The notes beneath the pieces are model-generated. The model was not told where the DNA came from, ran no database searches, and worked only from the letters and a program-made list of their open reading frames with translations. Source: Yponomeuta sedellus (taxonomy: Eukaryota; Arthropoda; Insecta; Lepidoptera; Yponomeutidae). From it: a DNA stretch of 64,000 bases. The stretch spans positions 3,454,591 through 3,518,590 of the forward strand of contig OW203736.1 of NCBI GenBank assembly GCA_934045075.1. The letters are read 5' to 3'. Position numbers and translations under genes: made by a program. This document shows, one piece after another, positions 12,001-25,400 of this stretch. Positions within the stretch are counted from its first letter, which is position 1. Every line of letters starts with the position of its first letter.

Positions 12001-15000
12001 GGATTTTCATGAATAAGGATGTTATTTCTTACCCTTTTTAGAGTGTCATAAATATCGGGGTAAGAGGATTCATCGAAGTGGTGAACCTTGGTAAAAAGAA
12101 AGTAATAGACCTTATTGTCGTGGTCGACTTTCAAGAATGAATGAAGTTCTCGTTCTTTGTCAAGGACTTCTCTGTTTGTAATGTTGCCAAGGATTTGTTC
12201 TACATATGGATTGGATTCGTCCAAGTCGATGGAAGTTGGAACGAGAATTACTTTTGCAGGAGTCTTCGTGAGGGATTCATTATGTTCCACTAAGTTCGTA
12301 TTAAATGTTTGAGTTTTATCATTGGAGATTTTCAAGAAGTCGGAGTAATTAGTATCGTTAAGATTAACGTCAGGTTCAAAAGGGTTAGTAGGGATTTCAA
12401 CCGCCAATGGGTTATTGTTAGTGTTGGTGTTCAGAGGAGGTGGAGAGTCCAAAAGGACGTCGTCGAAATCAAGGTTAAGATCCTCACTTAGTGGACTAAT
12501 ATCGAGGTCTTCGAGTTGCAGAAGATCTTCATCAGGGAGCAGAGGATCTGCAGTTTCTCGAGGCTGTGCAGGATTTGTACCAACATCAGGCGTAGGATTG
12601 CCATTTATAAGTTGGTCTCGAATAGGATTTACAGGGTAACGGGATAGTGCATCTGCATTGCAATTGATTCTGCCTTTGCGGTAGATGATTTCATAATCGT
12701 ATTCTTCCAAGGATAGTCTCCATCGTTGGAGCTTACTACTGGGGTCGTTATGGTTCATCAGCCATTTTAAAGGTCTATGGTCTGTGACTATTTGGAATCT
12801 ACGACCATACAAATATGGTCGGAAGGTTTTACAACCAAAAATGATCGCCAATAGCTCTTTTTCTGTTGTTGAATAATTACATTCACTCTTGTTAAGGGTT
12901 CTTGAAGCGAATGCAATCGGTCTATCTCTGCCTATGTCGCCTTGAGACAGGATGGCGCTTATGGCGTAGTTTGAGGCATCACAGGTCAAGACGAACGGTT
13001 TTGAGAAGTCTGGATATATTAGCACAGGGGCTGTGGTGAGTTTGGATTTTAATTGGTCAAAAGCGATTTGTTGCTGATTTTGCCAACTAAAAGGGGCGTC
13101 TTTCTTCAACAGTGACGTCATAGGTTTTGCTATTTTTGAGAAATCTGGAATGAACCTGCGATAATACGAAACGAGGCCCAAGAATGACTTTATGTCCTTG
13201 GGACATTGCGGGACGGGAAATTCGGATACAGCTTTGATCTTGTTTGGATCAGGTTTAACTCCTTCGTCGGAGATTACGTGGCCTAAGTATGCTACTTCTT
13301 TATGGAGAAACTCGCATTTGTCAGGCTGAAGTTTAAGATTAAATTGACGGAGTCTTTCAAAGACAGAAATTAGATTCTGGATGTGACTCTTAAGGTCATG
13401 TGAGTAAATGACGATATCGTCTAAATAAACAAAGCATTTAAAGCCTTGTAGACCGGATAATGCTGTGTTCATGAGACGTTGAAACGTCGAAGGGGCGTTT
13501 TTCAGCCCAAACGGCATCCTTGTGAACTCAAAGTGCCCTTGCGGGACACTAAATGCGGTTTTAGGGCCGTCGGCATCATTCATGGGAATTTGGTGGAAAC
13601 CAGATGCAAGATCTAGAGTAGAAAAGTATTTACTATGTCCCAGTTGGTCGAGGATTTCTGATATTTGAGGAATTGGATATACATCACCGATAGTAATGTC
13701 GTTCAGCTTGCGATAGTCTATGACTACACGCCATTTGCGTTGACCAGACGCATCGATTTTCTTCGGCACAACCCATATAGGGGATGACCACGGAGACATA
13801 GAAGGTTTAATGATGCCGTCGCCTAACATTTTGTTGACTTGAGATTCTACTTCAGGTTTATGAAATTCCGGGAATCTATAGGATTTTACATGAATGGGAG
13901 TAGGAGAAGAAGTTTGAACTTCGTGTTTAATTGCATTGGTATAGGATAATTTGTCACCAGGGACATGGAAGATGTCAGAGTAATCTGTACAGGTTTCGAG
14001 AAGAATAGCAGTTTCTTCTTGGTTTAAGTGGTTAACGCGCAAGAGTTCTCTTACTTTTTGAGCGCGGTGATATGAGTTATTTTCAAGGTTTTTCTTCGAG
14101 ACTTCTTAATTAAAACTGTTTTTATACGGATTTATGCTCGTTTATTACATTTTTACAATTTTCCAACGTTTCGGCACTTTTTCAGGTGCCGTGGTCCCGG
14201 ATGACTTCAAGTCGTTCAAGTTCGAGACTTCTTTCAAGTCGTTAGGGATCTCGCCTTGGTCGTCGTGTTCGACGAAAGGGGTTAGTTTCAAGTTTAAATT
14301 TGATTTGACAACAATAGGAGATTCAGAAGTGTTGACGACTGAAATGTTGATACGGGAGTTATCTTTAACTTTAACTATACAGTTAGCGATGAGTAATGAC
14401 TCTATAGGATTCTGATCTAAGATTAGTCCTTCTTTTATCTCAGGATTACTCACTGAACATTCTATTACTGTTTCAGTGCGAGCAGGGATAGTGTAAACAG
14501 GCTCATTAAATTGCATCTCCATTCGAACATTGTTAAGATGCAAAGAATTATTAGTATAATCAATTTTACTTTGCATTTCGTTGAACAGGTCATTTCCTAT
14601 AATGCCGTCGTAGGTTAGGTCGATATTATCGACGATATGAAAATGGTAGGACAAACGATTTTCTTTCACAGAAAATGTTATAGGGATATGGCCTGAGGTG
14701 GTTATACATTCACCTTGGGAATCGATACCTTTTAATTTGATTTTGTGGTCGATGACTTCAGGAAAGGTCTCGATTGATGACCTTTGGACAATGCTGACAG
14801 ATGCGCCAGTGTCAACGAGGAAGGATAACGCTTTAGAAGATACTGAAGTCTCAACTTTGATGTAAGGTAGGAATTTGTGTTTTGGATTTGAAGAAATTTC
14901 ATGTATTTTATAATCATCATTTTCTTTTACCTTTCTAGGAATTACAAGGTCGTGGGAATTACCATTGCTTTTAGGTAAGTGTACAGTGTTGGATTTTTCA

Positions 15001-18000
15001 GGAATGTCATGATGAGTTTTATCAATTGCACTTCCGCTTTGGGGCTGGCTACCCTGTTGTATAGTGCATTCGGATTTATAGGCTACTCTTCCGCTTTGGG
15101 GCTGGTTACCCTGTTGTATAGTGTGCCTAATTGGAACATCAAAGGTAGTGTTTCCGCTTTGGGGCTGGTTACCCTGTTGTATAACACTCTTTGTGTTTTT
15201 TGTGGTTTTCTTTGGGCTTATTGCACTTCCGATTTGGGGCTGGCTACCCTGTTGTATAGTGCATTTGGATTTATAGACTACACTTCCGCTTTGGGGCTGG
15301 TTACCCTGTTGTATAGTGTGCCTAATTGGAACATCAAAGGTAGTGCTTCCGCTTTGGGGCTGGTTACCCTGTTGTATAGCACTCTTTGTGTTTTTTGTGG
15401 TGCCGGTAATGGATATGGATGGACTCGGGTGGCACCGTCTCGAGCCATTTTTTAGTTTAAAGTTTCAGGATCTTCGGGTAATTGAGCTTCAATTGGCTCG
15501 GAGGTGTCCTCCATGAAATGTACCAGATTTTGTTGGGATTGATATCTTTTGTTATTATACTCTCTCCTAGAGCATTTTTCAAGGACGTGTCCTGGCATTT
15601 TGCAATATCGGCAAAACAATGTAGATGACTGATTTTGGACATTATTCAGTTGCGGTCTGAATTCTGAAGAATGTGGATTCGGGTTTCTTGGTTTTGGTTG
15701 GAAATTCGGTTTGAAAGCGGGGCGATCGGAGGATGGACGAGGATTTCGTTTTAACATAAATTGGTTTATTTTGTCCTCCGAAACCGCAATGTTAATAGCT
15801 TCGTTCAATGTTTTTGGGGATCGAACCCGAACATTGCTCGAAAGACGTGGATGAAGGCCTAATAGGAAAGTATTTAAGGCCACTTCCTGCATAGCTGCTA
15901 CTCTGCCGGATAATTCGCTCTTCTTGGGACATGACAGGTTTACTTCAGTTAGCAGCTGTGCTAGGCAGGTCTCTAAATTTAAAGCGTACTGAGTGACAGA
16001 TTCATTAGGTTGTTGCCTGCACTCTTGAAGGTCGGTGAGTAACAGCCTTAGGTTGCTTAGGGTCTTCCTTATTATCGGTCATTGTTATGACTATTGTATA
16101 TTACAGACACGAGATAAGAGTTTGTTGCAAATGCGAGCTTACTCGCGAGACTTCACTGGAACTGGATAATATAAACAATGAGATAAGCTTCCACTGCACA
16201 GGTGTTCGCTGCACGGATTGAGTTTTAAATAATGAAATGTTTGACTCACAGGACACACAAGACGGATATTAACCGTAGAAACATTTGGACTTCTCAGGAT
16301 ACTCAGGATCAGGACGTCATGCCAGGACGTCTACTGGATATGGATGAATATGGATGGAGTTCGCCGCCGGTTGCCAGGAATGTCGGATGTTGGATTTGTA
16401 TTCCAATGGAGTTTCGTTTTATTTCACTTTTCACAATTTTCACTTCACAGGATCTTTCACAGGTTTTTTAATTCACGGACCGAGAACGAAGCGTTCCTGG
16501 GATTTTAGAAATCCCACCGCTGCCACCAATGTTATAGGATATTATTGAAAAGCCTTTTTAAAAAAAGGACAATTTATTACACGAAACACGAAATACAATA
16601 AAAATATTAAATTGGACTGGCGACCGGTTCTGAGGATGGATGTAGGCGAACTAACTGACTGGGGTGATGGCCGCTGAAGGCGGGCATATGCTGATCTGTC
16701 GATTCAGCAGTTCTAATTACCAGGGCAAGTTATAACAGTACGTAGCCCTGCGGAGGTTAGTTAGTCAGACCTAAGATTTCCGCACTTAGACGCAACAATG
16801 ATTTCTTAAATCTAAGTAATGTTAAACAATGGCGGTCCTATCGCTACGCCTCATGATTGGGCCATTGTACGTAGCTCTGCAGGGGTGAGTTAAATAGACC
16901 TGACATTTCCAGACTTAGCCTCATGGTTGGGCTATTATATATAGGCTTGCATGGGGGTTGCAGTTAGCAGAGCAGACCGAGTGGTTCCCATTCATTTTAA
17001 CAGTTTTTAGACCCGAAGTGCGTCTGCGCCTAGTTTTAGCCGGTTAGAACTAGGTTCAGCCACTTACTCTTAGTTGAATCTAGTATAAGCCGATTGTTTT
17101 CGGGTAAGACTAGGTCTAGCCGGTACCATTCCGGCTAGAATTAGATCCGAACAAACTCAAGTAGCTGATACTAGGTCTAGCCGATATCATGCCGGCTACA
17201 ACTAGATTGAACTAAACCCCGTTGGGTAAAAAAACCAGATTCATACAAGTTCAAACGTGTTACAGAGAGATGGCACTGTTGATGATGACATTCCGATGAT
17301 CACTATGGCCTTTGCATTTACGTAACGAGATGATTTATACAGCATCCAGCGGTAACCACTCACACTAGATGGATGAACGGACCACTCGGGCGCTGCAGTG
17401 CCTGGGACATTGTTTTTCAAATGGTGCAGGTTTGCCCAGCACCTATATCATCCTGACAGCTTAGTTGGCCTAGCCCAGTATGAAAGGAAAGACTAGTCAG
17501 TATGTGCGGAGCTAACCAAAAAGATTCCATTCCATTTCCAGTGCGGGCATGTACTTTTTTAATTTTGACTTGGTTTAATTTCAAAGTTTCGTACATTTAC
17601 GATTTCATAGCAGCAATACCACACAATAACATAACAGTGAGTGAAGGAAAACTTTGTGAGGAACATACAGATACTCTGTAAAAAAAAACATAACTAAAAA
17701 TAATTTTTATCTGTGCTCACGTAGAAGAACGTTAGCACAGATTAAAATTATTTTTAGTTTTCTTTGTTTTGATGACGTAGGTACTTCCGGTTTCGTAGAC
17801 GCAATTATTTTCACTTTTAACTGTTTAATGATAAAATTTGGAAGTTAAAAAATATATATTTTGCGACCATATCATTGGATCTTTTTGTACAATGTGTGCC
17901 TTTTTGTTTTTTATTATACTTTTATTTTTATATGGACTCTATTTTAAGATTTAAAAAGTAACCCATGTTTTTGTATTAAGACTCAGCCAAGCCTAGACTT

Positions 18001-21000
18001 AAGTTATTTGTTAGGCATGTAAAGATACAAGAAGTGTTGGTAAATTTATTAAAATAAATAAACATTACAAAGAAGCCCAAACTAACGAAATACTTTGGTT
18101 TGGACCCTCAATATTACCGTATTATTAAAAAAAAATGGGAACGGATTTTGTTTTTAGTAATAGCCTTATTAGAGAACGCTGTGGACTGAAAGAGGATGCA
18201 GCGACTAGAATTGATAAAGGAATGTTGCGAATGTGAGTGGAAGGGCTGGTAAGAGATGTCCCAGGCGGACATACATCGACCAAAAATGTAGTAGCAAAGG
18301 GGAAGAGAAAAAGTACCCGGAACCGGCTTGCGTGCATGCAACGACTTATGAACGTTGGTGAAGGTGATCTGGCATGGCAAGTGGCAGTCCTTGTTCTTGC
18401 CCTACCCCTCTGGGATACAGGCGTGAGGTTATGTATGTATGTATGGACATTTTTTGTCAGGACAAAGTCCATTGCACATTTTTCAAGAAGCATCGATATA
18501 TTTATTTTATTTATTTCTTTTTGGGAAACTTGCAGCTAGCATAGAAATGGACAGTTTTTCATGACTAACTATAAGCTAAAAATAAGTTTCCGCATATGGT
18601 AACTAAGTATAAAACGTGTGCAAGTTAATATGAAATGAATTTAAACTACACTACAGCACCGAGGACGCGTCCTTGAGGGCTCGTAAATTTAAAAAGAAAA
18701 GCAAAGCATATTAACATATACGCCTCACCTGATGCTTTGTACGCTGAGGTCAGGCTTCAGTACATCGGGATATGCCTTAGGGTCGTAGAGTGGGTTTTTG
18801 TACTCGTTCAGATGATTCGCCATGTAGCCCCATAGGGAGAACGTGCGCTCTGACAATCTGAAAGCAATAAAATAACATAACATTTACTATATCACATCAG
18901 ACATCACCACACTAATATTATCAAGGCGAAAGTTTGCGAGTGTGTATGTTTGTAACTTCTTTACGTCTAAACGGCTGGAGCGATTTTAATGAAATTTGGT
19001 ATGGAGTTAGCTGACACTCCATACCAAATTTCATTATTACTAATTTTCATTATAAGATATTTTCCAGCAGTAAAAATCACTTTTTACTGCTGGAAAATAT
19101 CTTATTCCCATGGGAAAATCGATAAACCGCGGGCACAGCTAGTTAACAACAACATTTACAGAGGCACATACATTGCTTCTGGCCCCACACTAGGGTATCC
19201 ACCCTGTGTCGTGGAAACCAGAAACGGCGACATCACAAACATGTATACATCCAAAACCTGGCTTTTTTTTGCCCGAATAAACAACGATTAAATAACAATA
19301 AAGCGCTCGTGGCCTAGGCGAACCGAGTGATTGGAATCAATCACTTGGTTAAGCAACAACAGGCGGGGTCAGTTACAGGATGGGTGAGCCCGTGACTACC
19401 GCTAGTGGCATTTTTCCGAGCGCTTCCGTGCTTCGCAAGGCCCGTTAAGCCGTTGGTGTCGGCTGTCATACAATGGCAGACGTTAAGCCATGTCAGAGGC
19501 CTTATGGCCGGCTTGATAACTTCTGACAGTAAGGCCCGCCACTGTCTTACAATCCTCCACCAACCCGGACTTGGCCCCCGTGGTGGAGTATGGCCTAGCC
19601 TTCCTGCGATGCAGGAAGAGACCCGTGCCCCAGCAGTGGGAACATACAAGGGTTGATAACGAAATAACATTTTTTGAACTACGAGTGTACGAGTGAACTC
19701 GTAGGTACTACACATTTATTGATTTTGACCGGATCAACTTACTAGGCTTATTGTCAAGCCTAGTAAGTCGATTTGTTTCTTTAAGTAGTACAGGTTACAC
19801 TTAAAGAGCCCTTGTATGTCCCCACTGCTGGGGCACGGGTCACCTCCTGCATCGCAGGAAGGTTAGTCCATGCTCCCCCACGGGGGCCAAGTCCGGGTTA
19901 GTGGACGATTGTGAGACTGTGGCGTGCCTTACTGTTACAGAAGTTATCAACGTGCATAGAAGATTAATAAGCCTCGGGAAGCACGGAAGCGCTCGGAAAA
20001 AATGGGACGTCACCCATCCAGCAGCTGACCGCGCCTGTTGTTGCTTAACTCAAGTGATTCATTCCAATCACTAGGTTAGAATGGGCCAAGAGCACTTCGA
20101 TATCGATTCGTTCACCATTCACTTAGCTACCTTCATTCGCTCAACGCCGCAATTTTGTCAACTCACCTCAAGTCCCGGCGGTCCTTCTCGCAGTTCCCGA
20201 TGAAGGTCCCGTACTGCGCCGCGTGCGCATGTTCGTGTAGCGTCAGCAGAAACCTAACATGAAGATAAGATTAGATAACATGAGATTACTTTTATACGGC
20301 GCACAACGCAAACTTAGGAGACATCGAGGGCGCCACCAATGGATAAATATGTTCGGTCGTATCACACTTCACACTAATATTATAAAGGCAAAAGTTGGTA
20401 AGTGTGTATGTTTGTTACTTCTTCGCGTCTAAATTCACACTTCACACTAATATTATAAAGGCGAAAGTTGGTAAGTGTGTATGTTTCTTACTTCTTCGCG
20501 TCTAAACTCACACTTCACACTAAGCAAAAGTTGGTAAGTGTGTATGTTCGTTACTTCTTCGCGTCTTAACTCACACTTCGCACTAATATTATAAAGGCAA
20601 AAGTTGGTAAGTGTGTATGTTTGTTACTTCTTCGCGTCTAAACTCACACTTCACACTAATATTATAAAGGCGAAAGTTGGTAAGTGTGTATGTTTCTTAC
20701 TTCTTCGCGTCTAAACTCACACTTCACACTAAGCAAAAGTTGGTAAGTGTGTATGTTCGTTACTTCTTCGCGTCTTAACTCACACTTCGCACTAATATTA
20801 TAAAGGCAAAAGTTGGTAAGTGTGTATGTTTTTTACTTCTTCGCGTCTAAACGGCTGGAGCCATTTCAATAAAATTTGGTATGGGGTTAGCTAACACCCT
20901 GGATTAACACATATAGGCTACGTGTAACTGCGGGAAAATATCTCATTCCCATGGGAACATCACTTATTTTCCTTAAACTGCGGGTAACACCGCGGTGTAC

Positions 21001-22387
21001 AGCAAAATGTTAATAAATTGTAATTTCTTGGCCTCCGGATGAATTTGGACAAAACTAACGAGCAAATTGTTCCGGAACCGATTGCCGTAAATGGGGTTCC
21101 ACTCGAAGTTGTTTCTTTGACTTGAAAAGTAGCGCAGAAACTAAATGTACCTTATAGGTCAAACTAAGTGTCCATTTCAAAATCTAGATCATTTTGGAGA
21201 AAAAAATAGAAAAAATAACTCCAAAGTTAGTCTTTACTTAATTAACAGAGTTTACAAAATTATTACAAAATATAGAACACATGCATTGAACTGGCCTCAA
21301 TTCCAGACATCATCGTCATATAAATAATTTCTTACGTTATAGTTATAGCCCTTTTGGCACAAAGTGGCACACTTGTTAAACCACGCTTCAAGCCAGCTTT
21401 ATATATCATTTATAAAACGCTTTATGTCCACAGTATGTCTTCCTAAGGCAGACGCTCCAACTAGGCAAACACAACTTCGAAAGGGAAATCCAGAGAAGAA
21501 TTCAACTGCGCTGGGCAGCATTCAGAAAACTTCGTCGAGTCTTCTCGTCGCCTATACCGCAGTCCCTAAAGACATAAGTCCAAAAAATTGGGCTCTAACA
21601 CTGAGTTTTAAACTAGAGAGGTAACCTCACTTAGTGCACGTACATTACGTAAGAAAAACTCACGCTAGTATCCCGGAGGTACAGGCAGGAGCGAGAGAGT
21701 TTGCGAATTACCTTGATTGGTATCAACCCTTTGTGTCCCCACTGCTGTGGCACGGGTCTCTTCCTGCATCGCGGGAAGGTTACACCATAATCAACCACGG
21801 GGCCGAGTATGGGTTGGTGCAGGATTGTAAGACAGTGGCGGGCCTTTTTGTCAGAAGTTATCAAGCCGCCCATCAGACTTCTGACATGGCTTGACGACTG
21901 CCATTACATGACAGCCGGCACCAACGGCGTAACGTGCCCTGCGAATCACGGAAACGCTCGGAAAGGCGGTAGTCACGGGTTGGTCACCCATCCAGCACCT
22001 GACTGCGCCTGTTGTTGCTTAACCTTAGTGATTGATTTCAATCACTTGGTTCCGATTTCAATCACTTGGTTCCACTAGGCCACGAGCGCTTCGATTACCT
22101 CGATTTCTTAGTTCATACTGGCAAAAAGTAACCGGAACCGGCGTGCGTGCATGCAACAACTTATGAACGTTGATAAAGCGAAGGTGATCTGTCAGGATCG
22201 TGGCAAGTGGCAGTCCCTGGTCTCTGCCTACCCCTCTGGGATACAGGCGTGAGGTTATGTACATACATATTGTATACGTTATGTATGTATGTATGTATGT
22301 ATGTATGTATGTATGTATGTATGTATGTATGTATGTATGTATGTATGTATGTATGTATGTATGTATGTATGTATGTATGTATGTATG

Positions 22388-22418
<31 letters not shown>

Positions 22419-25400
22419 GTATGTATGTATATTTGCAATTGTTTTGTATTTGTTGTTTTTCCAGTGTACAATAAAGAATATTCTTATCTTATCTTATGTA
22501 TGTATGTAGTATGTACCTTAAGTATGAAACTGTATAATTTTGCATGCAGTGATTACTTGTAATCGGCTTTAAGTTGATTTTAGTTAAGCATTTTGTTAAC
22601 GTGTTGGTATACAAGTTGTTAGTAATCCTAAATAAAGTAAAAAAAAATATATTTAAAAAACAAAAGAACCCGACTGCAGTGATAAATCAACTGAAAAGGC
22701 AAAAAATTACACCTTATTTAGCAAAATCTGACCATGGGTTAAAGTGATATGAGGGAACATAGATTCAGACATACTTACATACATATATACGAACTAAACA
22801 CATTACCCTCCTTGGTGTGATTCGAGAGAGGAGTTTCAGCAGTCAGTGGAAATCAAGACGATAATTTTAAGCAATCACAAGTAGTTTTAATTGGAGAAAA
22901 TACAAAGAACAAAAATTGTAAAACGTTACGACGCCGACGTGTGTGATGTTAGCCTAAGGTAGCCCGAATGAAGTGAGCCGCAGAGCCGCCTCGCCGTTTG
23001 CACCAGTATGAGTGCATGTACTATTGACACGCACACATGGAGTGCGTTAACACTCCGTTTGGGCTTCGCCGCAGTCGCGTAAAAATGAAATGTATGCAGG
23101 GCCGGATCTACCTAAGGGCTGCTTGGGCTGCAGCCCAGGACCCCGAAGTTAAGGGGCCCCCAGAACCCGCTAAAAACAATAGGCGATAATTTGAATTTAA
23201 AAAATGGTTGTCTGAAAAGTCGGTTTACGGACGATATTTTTACGTGATAACGTCAGAAAAAAACATTGATGAAAAATTGCATACTTTTATGAATTGAGTT
23301 AAGGGGGGAAATACGTGTAAAAGGATGATTTCATGCTGATTTTATAAATTTTTTTAAAGTATAAAAAATGAATAGGTATTATTTATTGAAACATAATCTA
23401 ACAAAAATAGTACGTACACACAAACACACACACATACAGACATTTTTGACATGGCTACTGAGTACTTAGATAGGCCCCTTAGTAGTTTCAGCCCAGGGCC
23501 CCACAAATTTAAGATCCGCCCCTAAATGTATTGTCGCGGTCCTATCCCGAACCATCTAGAATAGAGGCCTATCGAATAGTCGCCGCATGCTGCGTTTCAG
23601 TAAACAATAAATGCTGCAAGCAATAATGACTCGTATGTCTACTAGCATTAGGTTCAAAACTCTTTGAATGGGTTTCTGTTCGAGCGACGTTGCCGCGTGT
23701 ACCGAGTGTAGTACGTAGGTACGGGAATGTTCGAGAGCCCTTGCCGGCGGATATAAATAGCGGCCGCCGCGGCGCGCTGTCAGTTCCGTTTGGACAAGCG
23801 AAGAGTAAACTTCGAGCGAACATACCTGCGATACGAGCGATAACCTACGACCTCAGCGATACTATTGGACTTCGATTAGACCTGCGATTGGAATCTAAGT
23901 GTGGACTTCGTGTCGCGAAGACCTGCAGACCAGACCCTGCGTGAATAAATCCTAAGAACTTGTCATTGGCGTTTTACCTCCAGATCTAGAACCCTAGCCC
24001 GTAACAGTATATACTGTCAAATTACCGTTCGTTGAACTGGAAGGCCGCCGGGAGCTGCCGCAGCAGCTGCCAAGTGCAGTCGAGCAGCTGTGTGAACACG
24101 GGCGCCCTCTCCTTCTCGTCACCGGCCGTGTGGCCGCAGCGCGCAGCGAACTTGTGCCCGAACGATAGCCAGTCCTTCTCTATGAGGGCCTATGAAACGA
24201 TTGACAAGCAAATGTTATAACCTATTTAGAGGCTAAAAATTCCACCCATGCCGGGATTCGAACCCGCGACCTCTGGCACGGATAGCCAAAGGTCGCGGGT
24301 TCGAATCCCGGCATGGATGGAATTTTTAGCCTCTAAATAGGTTTTTAAAATTGTCCTTAGCACGGGTTAGTTCATTAAAAATAAAAATAGTGTAAGTAAG
24401 CAAATTTAATGCTTGTTGGGGCACACACTTGTGGTTGAGTGAACTGTATTTAGAAGGCTGGTGATTAATGAAAACCGAGATTTACTATTTATAAGACTAT
24501 ATTATAGAATCAAATAAACCGCGTGCGGGAGCGGCAAAGCACGAACTCAATGTCCAATAGTGACAACTAGGGTTGCCAACTTATTTTGTGACAAATATAG
24601 TATTTTCGAAGCTATTACCCGTAAAATTATAGTAGGCGGCAAAATAATAGTAAAAAAAATAGTATGTGGTTATATATTTTCTTTATTTTTTATAAAGAAT
24701 ATTTTTTACTCCCCTGCGCCTTAATAATAATATTTTTATTTTTAAGAAAATAATCAAATGATTCATTACAATCAAGTTTTAAGTTAAAAAACACCATTAA
24801 TTCAGCTTTAATTAAATTCAAGCTAGCCCTGTTACGCTCGTCTCTCCATTTCGTCTTCATGAACGAAAATATGCGCTCTGTGAATGCTGAAGTAGCAGAA
24901 ATTGAAAGAATGATATGATTATTAAAATATTAGGCAAATCTGAATCTATTAGGAGAAGAACTTCCTGCCATTTTTCCACGGTTGATTTAGAAGAATTTTT
25001 TTGTTCAGAAAGTACTATGCCCAACATTTTGATGATTTCAATAATTTCTGAATATAAATTATTAAAATTTATTTTTAATTTCTCTGCAATACCCAATTTT
25101 TCTAATAACATTTCAAATTTTGAAAATTCTAGTTTTGTAGTAAGCCTGAAGTTTTTTAGCATATTCAGCCAATTAGATTCAGAATAATCAAACCAATTGT
25201 TTAAATAATTTTAACATTAACTCAAAAATAGTAACAAATTCTTAAGACTTCAAAAGTCAGCTTTAGAAAAATATTAAGGCTGGGTTCCGTTTTACTCAGA
25301 ATATAGTAGTTTCGCCAACTATATATATACAGGGTGGCCGGGGGAATGACGTCAAAAAAAAAAATTAGGTCCCTCGTGTCATGGGGTATCCGAATCACCC

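Larger units (their letters stand above)
8702..16737 (-). mobile_element. Complete gypsy/errantivirus-type LTR retrotransposon, 8036 bp
   Basis: Two 208-bp LTRs (TGTTATAGG ... TTATAACA) that I read as identical, flanked by the 4-bp target duplication GTAC (8698-8701 and 16738-16741). Minus-strand order: 5' LTR, primer-binding site, leader, gag, pol (protease, RT, RNase H, integrase), env, polypurine run, 3' LTR. The env is of the baculovirus-F-like type known from insect errantiviruses. Defects: gag is frameshifted by an internal loss near its start, and three in-frame stops separate protease from RT. The contrast between identical LTRs and a broken coding region suggests recent insertion of an already defective or trans-mobilised copy. 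Confidence 0.92.

Noticed and set aside
14106..14147. Possible intron or recoding that would bypass the pol stops
   Set aside because: GT and AG dinucleotides exist nearby but are weak, and no slippery site fits; a simple defect is more likely.
18125..18539. Overlapping ORFs of about 100 codons
   Set aside because: They lie in a LINE 3' tail that recurs at 22125, 50945 and 54560; no domain recognised.
22058..22509. MYVC/YIHT repeat proteins
   Set aside because: Translation of the (ATGT)n microsatellite.
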